Below are positions 1 through 4,291 of a stretch of 6,562 nucleotides of DNA, one piece after another. Position numbers and translations under genes: made by a program. The notes under the pieces were generated by a model that saw only the letters and a list, made by a program, of their open reading frames with translations, was not told the DNA's origin and searched no databases. Within the stretch, counting starts at the first letter, position 1, and each line of letters begins with the position of its first letter. Where the stretch lies: the NCBI GenBank assembly GCA_964586075.1, contig CAZPGZ010000063.1, positions 1-6,562 on the forward strand, written 5' to 3'. The stretch is from JBAZLV01 sp964586075 (GTDB taxonomy: Bacteria > Nitrospirota > UBA9217).

Positions 1-48
1 AATACACCAAGCCGAGGGGCACAGGCAAATGAAATCATTGCAGGAGAG

Positions 49-73
49 AAAAAAAAGCCGACTTTTCGTCGGC
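49..73 (-). terminator. Rho-independent terminator, minus strand
   Basis: Read on the minus strand, a perfect 6-bp stem (GCCGAC / GTCGGC, loop GAAAA) is followed directly by a run of eight T. This is the textbook intrinsic terminator layout. It lies downstream of all the minus-strand genes and probably closes the transcription unit of the RHS locus or its orphan tail. On the plus strand the A-run precedes the stem, so it would not work in that direction. Confidence 0.8.
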
Positions 74-96
74 CTTCGTCGTGCCTGTTTAAAGGT

Positions 97-122
97 GGCG
101 GGCGCCCGGGCAGACGCCCGCC
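97..122. repeat. GC-rich hairpin (8-bp stem)
   Basis: GGCGGGCG (97-104) pairs perfectly with CGCCCGCC (115-122) around a 10-nt loop. It sits 24 bp from the terminator stem and has no T-run of its own. It could be an mRNA 3'-end stabilising structure or a REP-like palindrome. The structure is visible; the role is unknown. Confidence 0.55.
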
Positions 123-160
123 GGTGGAAACGCATCACACGGTAGATTCTATTCGTAAGC

Positions 161-198
161 GCACCACATGATGTCTTCTTTAAAAATTTACGTGGTGC
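161..198. repeat. Inverted repeat spanning the 3' end of the NHL-like gene
   Basis: GCACCAC (161-167) is matched by GTGGTGC (192-198) with a 24-nt A/T-rich loop. The right arm overlaps the last three codons of the minus-strand gene ending at 188. The long loop and lack of an adjacent T-run make it a poor terminator. It may be a site remnant or chance. Confidence 0.35.
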
Positions 199-817
199 AC
201 TTGAAATTTGAATTCACCATTTTAAAAATGTTTATAACGGTAATTATTACACCGATGAATCCAAACAAGAAAGCCGGGAAAGGCCCCATGAATAACCATT
301 TCCTAAAAGGTAGATGGATAATTGTTTCTATTTTTCCGCTCGTTTCTCGCTTTACTATATGTGGATAAAATATCGAACCGCGTACGCGATATATTGTACC
401 ATCATCACATTGTACATAGTTGTCTGATTCTGCACCAATATCGTTAAAAGCTCTTTCATCATGTTGCTTGTCAATCAATCCTTTTGCAAGTGAGTAAGTT
501 AGCAATAGACCATTTCGCACAGTTGCAACATTTAATTCATCGTCTTTCTTAATTTTAATCCTAAAGGATCCACCAGCAGCATCAATATTCCATCCTGCCA
601 GATAATGTCCCGTTTTATCATAAACTTGTACTCTACCATAGAACGCAAGAGCAATATAAATATTGCCTGTATTATCAATCGCTATTCCATTAACATAACC
701 TAAAGGCATTTCAACTTTAGGATCTACAGGTGGTATCATAACTCTTATAAAATTCACCAAACCAAAAATAAATATTGCAGATGCTATAATGATATAGAAT
801 ATCCTGTATTTCTGCAT
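188..817 (-). CDS. Two-TM protein with NHL-like segment, possible immunity protein
   Basis: A 209-aa protein of unrecognised family. Residues about 6-28 and 177-200 are hydrophobic and look like membrane helices, so the middle part (about 30-175) would face one side of the inner membrane. Residues about 38-78 resemble one NHL/beta-propeller blade: a PLGYVNGIAIDNTGNIYIA core followed by GRVQVYDKTG. The ATG at 815-817 has GGAG (828-831) ten nt upstream, which supports this start. The gene follows the truncated RHS-like fragment by 40 nt on the same strand, the usual position for an immunity gene behind a toxin. It is AT-rich, unlike the neighbouring transposase, which suggests import with the toxin module. 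The immunity role is inference from position and membrane location; a single NHL-like blade does not define a function. Confidence 0.75.
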   Translation of the reverse strand: MQKYRIFYIIIASAIFIFGLVNFIRVMIPPVDPKVEMPLGYVNGIAIDNTGNIYIALAFYGRVQVYDKTGHYLAGWNIDAAGGSFRIKIKKDDELNVATVRNGLLLTYSLAKGLIDKQHDERAFNDIGAESDNYVQCDDGTIYRVRGSIFYPHIVKRETSGKIETIIHLPFRKWLFMGPFPAFLFGFIGVIITVINIFKMVNSNFKCTT

Positions 818-857
818 GTTTTAATTTCTCCATTAAACTGCTTGCAGCTCAAAACTA

Positions 858-1313
858 TTAACAGTTACGAAAATCTGATGATATTTTCCTCAATTTCTTG
901 CGAAGCTTCCGTTTTTCACGTATATTTTTTATAAGAGTTTTTAAGTTAAATCCTGTAAAAAATGAAAATTGTTGTAGCATATGAATTTCTGCTGCTGTTA
1001 ATCCTTTTCCTGCTCCATAGTTTATTTGCCCCCCTTTATAAGACGGTGACAAAATGGCATTACCTCCAATTGTATAAACTCCAGCCCCACCTGAAGCTCC
1101 TACTTGGGTACTCCATCCTCTTAATTCATATATATTTTTTGCATTAGTTACTTGGACCGCTCTTGTTGCTGAAGCAGATACACCAGACATCCCGCCAAAT
1201 CCAAGTCCGACCATTATACCGATGTTTCCTTCTGTATTAGCTACAGTCATTAATGACACAGAAATAGCTTTTCCGGCTCCTGCGCCTAATTCCGTACCTC
1301 GTGCATCAGTCAA
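858..1313 (-). pseudogene. 5'-truncated Gly-rich RHS-type C-terminal fragment
   Basis: The open frame of about 150 codons begins at the very edge of the transposase element. Its only far-upstream initiator is a TTG at 1311-1313 with no Shine-Dalgarno sequence; the next ATG is codon 22 (1248-1250), also without a clear ribosome site. The frame is closed upstream by the TAA at 1332-1334, which is also the stop of the transposase. The product is Gly/Ala/Ser-rich (VGLGFGGMSGVSASATRAV, then TNAKNIYELRGWSTQVGASG, then INYGAGKGLT) and ends in a strongly basic tail (about residues 125-148, rich in K and R). The style resembles glycine-rich C-terminal regions of RHS polymorphic toxins, but no family is recognised. 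Its missing N-terminal part is not found on the other side of the element, so this is most likely a remnant left by recombination. An alternative is a short expressed protein from an internal start. Confidence 0.6.
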
Positions 1314-1341
1314 GGCCTTATGGGGACGGCCTTATGGGGAC
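1314..1341. repeat. Left-end tandem duplication, 2 x 14 bp
   Basis: Two perfect copies of GGCCTTATGGGGAC stand head to tail (1314-1327, 1328-1341). The second copy contains the transposase stop codon (TAA, complement of 1332-1334). Confidence 0.9.
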
Positions 1342-2333
1342 GTAGCTGATTTTGTCAATTTGGCAAGAATTGTTTGCAATTCAGGCATTCTCTCATATAT
1401 TTCCCCGCCCCTGCGTGCCGCCACGAATACCCCGGACCGCGTGATGTTCAGCATTCTCGCCATTGCCGCTCCATTCAGTCCGATCTTTTTAACGCCTAGA
1501 TAGCATAATGCTCCTCTTGCAGCGCAATGGTCCCTTCCCTTCCCCCCTTGTCGCAAGGCCGTTTCCTCAATCGCGAATATCCGCGCAACTTCCTTCAGTA
1601 GTTCCGCCGGGGAAACGGTGGAGGATTTTGATTCCGGTGTTTCTGATTCTTCCCAGAGCCGTTCAACGAACTCTCCGCTTCCGAGGATTCTGGCATCGTA
1701 CGACTCTCGTTCTTCCGCTCCGGAAAGTTTCGTTGAGCGGCGCAATCCGCCGCCAACCAGTTCATCCCGTTTTCCCAAGGTAACTCCGTCGGCAACGAAC
1801 TGCTCGTAGCGTGCACGGGCAAGTTTTTTTCTTTGGGAAAACAGGTGCAGAACTTCAGCGACGTTCTGTCCCACAAACTGGCTTTGTCCCAGGATGACGC
1901 TGTGGCCGCACCATTGGTACGAATTCAGATTGGCAACTGAATCGACGAGTCCGGCTCGCAGGGGATTCAGGTGTATGTAACGGACAAGTTCCAGCAGGTA
2001 GGCATCTTCCTGGCAGACGATCGATTTGTAGCGGTTCTGAAAGAGATGACCGCTGCGACTGTGGCGCAGGTTGAAGACAACGGCGTAACCCGTCAACAGC
2101 CTGCGCATGAAGGCGGAGAGCCTGGTTGTCCGGGGACGTAGGAGCAGATGCACATGATTGGACATGAGAGCCCAAGCAAGACAATCGGTCTCTGTCGACT
2201 TGAGCAGTTTCGACATGCGCTCGACGAACAAGGCTTTATCGTCCTCATCCAGAAAGATGTCTCTGCGTTCGATGCCGCGGACGATTACATGTTGTAGAAG
2301 ACCTGGCATATCCAGGCGGGCTGTTCTTGGCAT
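1332..2333 (-). CDS. REP-associated tyrosine (Y1/HUH) transposase with C-terminal HTH
   Basis: A 333-aa member of the TnpA_REP/RAYT branch of IS200-type single-strand transposases, which nick and rejoin ssDNA at hairpin-like sites. The N-terminus MPRTARLDMPGLLQHVIVRG and the motif MSNHVHLLL (metal-binding H60 and H62) are typical. VRYIHLNPLRAGLV places the likely catalytic tyrosine at Y119, by correspondence with Y115 of the E. coli RAYT. GHLFQNRYKS (95-104) is another family signature. The part after about residue 150 is an extension beyond the catalytic core: a charged linker (about 165-240) and a helix-turn-helix-like region (about 245-310, with ALCYLGVKKIGLNGAAMARML) resembling DnaA-type DNA-binding domains. 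All key residues are present, so it appears intact. No Shine-Dalgarno sequence precedes the ATG at 2331-2333, which fits leaderless expression from the promoter at 2341-2369. Confidence 0.93.
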   Translation of the reverse strand: MPRTARLDMPGLLQHVIVRGIERRDIFLDEDDKALFVERMSKLLKSTETDCLAWALMSNHVHLLLRPRTTRLSAFMRRLLTGYAVVFNLRHSRSGHLFQNRYKSIVCQEDAYLLELVRYIHLNPLRAGLVDSVANLNSYQWCGHSVILGQSQFVGQNVAEVLHLFSQRKKLARARYEQFVADGVTLGKRDELVGGGLRRSTKLSGAEERESYDARILGSGEFVERLWEESETPESKSSTVSPAELLKEVARIFAIEETALRQGGKGRDHCAARGALCYLGVKKIGLNGAAMARMLNITRSGVFVAARRGGEIYERMPELQTILAKLTKSATSP

Positions 2334-2340
2334 GTCCGGC

Positions 2341-2369
2341 AGATTAGCGCTTTGCTCTGATTATGTCAA
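2341..2369 (-). promoter_or_regulatory. Candidate promoter of RAYT 1, leaderless layout
   Basis: On the minus strand TTGACA (2364-2369, perfect -35) is followed after 17 nt by TAATCT (2341-2346), a weak -10 that keeps the first TA and last T. The ATG follows 7 nt later, so transcription would start at or beside the start codon. An alternative -10, CATAAT at 2360-2365, would give a leader of about 20 nt but lacks a good -35. The second RAYT gene has the same arrangement. Confidence 0.45.
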
Positions 2370-2382
2370 CTTTTTCAACTAC

Positions 2383-2410
2383 GTCCCTTTCCACCCGTCC
2401 CTTTCCACCC
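2383..2410. repeat. Right-end tandem duplication, 2 x 14 bp
   Basis: Two perfect copies of GTCCCTTTCCACCC (2383-2396, 2397-2410). On the minus strand each ends in AGGGAC, giving the same 14-nt spacing of GGGAC cores as at the left end, although the spacer bases differ. Confidence 0.9.
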
Positions 2411-2419
2411 TTGTCAAGG
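2409..2419. promoter_or_regulatory. Small palindrome, possible operator
   Basis: CCTTGTCAAGG is a perfect 5-bp inverted repeat around a central T. It lies 38 bp upstream of the XRE-family start codon and at the outer edge of the RAYT right-end repeat. XRE regulators often bind such sites in their own promoters; binding here is inference. Confidence 0.25.
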
Positions 2420-2444
2420 TCAATTTTAAACGCGGTGATATAAA

Positions 2445-2450
2445 GGGAGG
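2445..2450 (+). promoter_or_regulatory. Shine-Dalgarno site fixing the XRE start
   Basis: GGGAGG lies 7 nt before the ATG at 2458-2460. The reading frame stays open far upstream into the transposase region, so this site decides the true start. Confidence 0.8.
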
Positions 2451-2457
2451 CAAAAAG

Positions 2458-2862
2458 ATGGAAGGGGAATTGACTGCCATTATGCTTACCGGCGAGATCA
2501 GGAAAGGGCTGGGCCTGCGTATCAAGGAATTGCGCAAGCAAAACAAATGGACGCAGAAAGCACTGGCTGCAAAGCTGGATATGCACTTCGCCCAGTTGAA
2601 TAAATACGAGTGCGGCCTGAATTCACCGCCTCTGGAGAAGCTTGTTGAGTTGGCCGAGGTGTTCAATACGACGGTGGATTACCTGCTGACGGGGAACCGC
2701 TCGGATGAACAACCGCTGCACAATCTGCGGCTCCTGGAACGGTTCAGGGAGCTGGAAGCGGTCAACGCCGGGGATCAGGAAACGGTCATCAATCTGATTG
2801 ACGCCGTGATCGTGAAGAGCAAAGTTGAAGGAGCCGTCAAGCCTCTAAGAAAGGCGGGATAA
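2458..2862 (+). CDS. XRE-family helix-turn-helix transcriptional regulator
   Basis: A 134-aa protein and the only convincing plus-strand gene in the window. Residues about 20-77 form an HTH_3 domain: RIKELRKQNKWTQKALAAKL, a recognition helix around HFAQLNKYECG, PPLEKLVELAEVF, and the characteristic closing VDYLLTG. The remainder (about 85-134) is charged, with LLERFRELEAV followed by QETVINLIDAVIVK, and is probably helical and used for dimerisation. The frame could be extended to 2158, but that part is antisense to the transposase start; the strong ribosome site at 2445-2450 supports 2458. It is transcribed away from the RAYT gene across a 124-bp shared gap. Its target is unknown. It could regulate itself, the divergent transposase or the remnant immunity genes. 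No partner toxin gene is adjacent. Confidence 0.9.
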   Translation: MEGELTAIMLTGEIRKGLGLRIKELRKQNKWTQKALAAKLDMHFAQLNKYECGLNSPPLEKLVELAEVFNTTVDYLLTGNRSDEQPLHNLRLLERFRELEAVNAGDQETVINLIDAVIVKSKVEGAVKPLRKAG

Positions 2863-3044
2863 AGCAAACCCTCCCGCCAAGCCCCCCCCCGCCGCAACTG
2901 CTGCAGCCGCTGGTAGTGTAGGCGTACCGGGTGGCAGAAGTGTCGCCTTTGTGCCCCATCGTGAAAAGAGTTTTATTGCTAAATTTAAACTCTTAAACAA
3001 CGGGGACGTCCGGAGAAGTCTAGTTTGTGCGGTGCTTTTACATT
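2863..3044. other. Intergenic region with C9 tract and possible remnants
   Basis: About 180 bp between the ends of two converging genes. It holds a run of nine C (2882-2890), an Ala/Pro/Gly-coding stretch open on both strands, a long-loop inverted repeat, and a lone GGGGACGT (3002-3009) like the RAYT element ends. Neither open frame has a good start or a recognisable family. It may be a decayed gene end. Confidence 0.4.
2966..2994. terminator. Weak hairpin between convergent genes
   Basis: AAGAGTTT (2966-2973) pairs with AAACTCTT (2987-2994) around a 13-nt AT-rich loop. On the minus strand a short T-run follows (CTCTTTTC), so it might act as a weak terminator for the gene ending at 3045. The stem is AT-rich and the loop long, hence low confidence. 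Confidence 0.3.
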
Positions 3045-3464
3045 TTATTTATTTTTTATTTCAGCAACATACAAAATTAAATCGTCAACAGTATTCAAGA
3101 TAATAGGCTTACTAATTTTAGCTTTATTTCTTAAATCGTCAGCATACCATATTACATCTGATATTCCATCATCTGTTTCCCATCCTTCTGTAGGGGCTAG
3201 TTCCTTATCAAATCTATCTGATGGTCTTATTTTTGTAACAGGTATTCCTGTAGACTTTGAGATAAGTGTCAACACCTCAAAAACAATTCCCTTTGGAATA
3301 TTAGTGTTTTTATAATATCTTTGGTAAAACTCTTCATTGTCGATTACTGCACGGTCTCTGAAGCGCAAAATCCTCTTATTGCTTGCCTTGCGCCCAGCAA
3401 CTGCTATAGTCACCAACGTTACAATTATGACCAAAGAAAATATAATTATTTGCATGATATCCAT
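3045..3464 (-). CDS. Membrane-anchored protein with carrier-protein-like C-terminus
   Basis: A 139-aa protein. Residues 4-24 (IIIFSLVIIVTLVTIAVAG) form one membrane helix, followed by a basic patch (RKASNKRILRFRDR), so the C-terminal domain should be cytoplasmic. Residues about 52-137 resemble a small acyl-carrier-like bundle: an initial helix (IVFEVLTLISKSTG), IRPSDRFDKEL, then a final NTVDDLILYVAEI helix. The DSL phosphopantetheine site is not visible, so it is unlikely to be a working carrier; DUF1493-type proteins show a similar pattern. No toxin precedes it: only about 50 bp separate it from the broken RAYT element. It is AT-rich like the other RHS accessory genes, so an orphan immunity protein is plausible but unproven. 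The first ATG (3462-3464) has only a weak AAGAG ribosome site; a second ATG lies three codons in. Confidence 0.75.
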   Translation of the reverse strand: MDIMQIIIFSLVIIVTLVTIAVAGRKASNKRILRFRDRAVIDNEEFYQRYYKNTNIPKGIVFEVLTLISKSTGIPVTKIRPSDRFDKELAPTEGWETDDGISDVIWYADDLRNKAKISKPIILNTVDDLILYVAEIKNK

Positions 3465-3511
3465 AGCGGCTCTTTTATTGTTTATTTTTGCAGCTATTAT
3501 TAGTTTTCACG

Positions 3512-3530
3512 GAATTCCGGGGACAGTATA
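3512..3530 (+). repeat. Left 19-bp inverted repeat of element 2
   Basis: GAATTCCGGGGACAGTATA; exact inverse of 4235-4253. It lies 5 bp beyond the transposase stop. Confidence 0.9.
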
Positions 3531-3535
3531 CAAAA

Positions 3536-4195
3536 CTAATTTGCTTTCGGTTTCGGACCGCGTTTTTGCGGGGACAGTGACCGTGAAAGATTTTCTTCGA
3601 GTTTCACCACAAATGACTGCTGTCCCAGAGGCCTGCCGCTCCGTTCATGTTTGCGAAAAGTCTTCATTTCATCATCTGATATCAACGTCAGAAAATCACA
3701 CCAGTTGTTAACCAATGCCAGTAAGGATTCAACTCTTGTCAAACCGTCATCCTGGCCGGAAATGTGTGCGCTGGCACTGCTCCATTGATAATCTCCAGGA
3801 CGAGAAACGAGTCCTGCAGCTACGGGATTCATCTCAACGTATCTGACCGCGGCTAACAGGTAATTTTCGTCCATGGGATAGGAAGCGAAGCGCTCCTGCC
3901 ACAAGTGCCCTCTCCATCCTTCTCGAAAGTTGATCCTGCGGGTATAGCGTCGGTGAGCTTCGCCAATCGCACGGGCAAGCGACATCTCTGTTTCAGGGAC
4001 GGCTATGAGATGCACGTGGTTCGGCATCAGGCACCAGGCCCATATTTAAACACGACACTTCGTGCACCATTCGGCCATCAGATCGATGTAGGCAGTGTAA
4101 TCGTCAGGGCGGAAAAAGGTTTACTGGCGGCGATTGCCGCGCTGCGTCACATGGTGGGGTATACCCGGCGCTATCACTCGAGTTCTTCTAGCCAT
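3536..4195 (-). pseudogene. REP-associated Y1 transposase broken by two TAA codons
   Basis: Translation from the ATG at 4193-4195 gives MARRTRVIAPGIPHHVTQRG, a typical RAYT start, then NRRQ, a stop (codon 25, 4121-4123), TFFRPDDYTAYIDLM, KCRV, a stop (codon 50, 4046-4048), and IWAWCLMPNHVHLIAVP, all in one frame. There is no frameshift. Relatives usually have Gln or Glu at both stop positions, so each is explained by one substitution (CAA or GAA to TAA). The remainder is intact: H60 and H62 of the HUH motif, the likely catalytic Y119 in VRYVEMNPVAAGLV, and the usual tail GRPLG ... KRGPKPK. Total length is 219 codons, normal for the short RAYT form without the extra C-terminal domain of the 1332-2333 gene. 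The piece after the second stop (ATG at 4025-4027) could be translated but would lack the N-terminal strands of the catalytic fold. Confidence 0.9.
3571..3626. repeat. Compound imperfect palindrome in the tail of RAYT 2
   Basis: The outer arms GGGACAG (3571-3577) and CTGTCCC (3620-3626) enclose inner arms GTGAAA (3583-3588) and TTTCAC (3602-3607). With the preceding G the left outer arm repeats the GGGGACAGT core of the element end at 3519. This REP-like shape lies within coding sequence. Confidence 0.45.
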
Positions 4196-4201
4196 GGTGT
4201 A

Positions 4202-4229
4202 ATAATAGCAAATTCTAATCTTGTGTCAA
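4202..4229 (-). promoter_or_regulatory. Candidate sigma-70 promoter of RAYT 2, leaderless layout
   Basis: On the minus strand TTGACA (4224-4229) and TATTAT (4202-4207, five of six consensus) are separated by 16 nt. The ATG lies only 6 nt after the -10 box, so the transcript should begin at the start codon. There is no Shine-Dalgarno sequence. The promoter sits just inside the terminal inverted repeat. Confidence 0.6.
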
Positions 4230-4234
4230 TTAAA

Positions 4235-4253
4235 TATACTGTCCCCGGAATTC
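4235..4253 (-). repeat. Right 19-bp inverted repeat of element 2
   Basis: TATACTGTCCCCGGAATTC on the plus strand, the perfect reverse complement of 3512-3530. It lies five bp upstream of the candidate -35 box of the transposase. Confidence 0.9.
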
Positions 4254-4291
4254 GCCCTCAAAAACAGACGGTGAGGCAAGTTATCATCCAT

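Larger units (their letters stand above)
1314..2410 (-). mobile_element. RAYT/IS200-like element 1, intact
   Basis: A 1.1-kb unit centred on a Y1/HUH transposase gene. Both ends carry the same arrangement: two tandem 14-bp copies of a unit ending in RGGGAC (left 1314-1341, right 2383-2410 in reverse orientation), followed inward by a near-perfect inverted repeat GGGACGTAGYTGA (1337-1349 and 2375-2387, 12 of 13 matching). The left end overlaps the last codons of the transposase. The boundaries are inferred from these repeats. No target-site duplication was seen, and none is expected for this family. Confidence 0.65.
3512..4253 (-). mobile_element. RAYT/IS200-like element 2, 19-bp inverted repeats, defective
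   Basis: A 742-bp unit bounded by a perfect 19-bp inverted repeat, GAATTCCGGGGACAGTATA, at 3512-3530 and inverted at 4235-4253. It encloses one transposase gene, now interrupted by stops. It shares with element 1 the GGGGAC core at the ends, the gene orientation and the promoter layout. It separates the live toxin/immunity pair from the orphan gene at 3045-3464. Confidence 0.75.

Noticed and set aside
1..48. Possible gene end or ribosome site (CAGGAG) at the left edge
   Set aside because: Too short to show a coding frame, and no start codon follows at suitable spacing before the terminator.
1314..1341. CRISPR-like or VNTR array from the tandem 14-mers
   Set aside because: There are only two units without spacers at each end; they are explained as element-end repeats.
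1595..2184. Overlapping minus-strand and plus-strand frames within the transposase
   Set aside because: The transposase frame has unmistakable HUH and Y1 motifs; the others are GC-driven shadows.
2158..2457. N-terminal extension of the XRE regulator
   Set aside because: It is antisense to the transposase N-terminus and element end; a strong Shine-Dalgarno sequence precedes the ATG at 2458, where the protein begins to look like the HTH family.
4254..4291. Terminator after the lipoprotein gene (CCTCA ... TGAGG on the minus strand)
   Set aside because: The stem is only five bp, the T-run lies in the loop and no U-tract follows.
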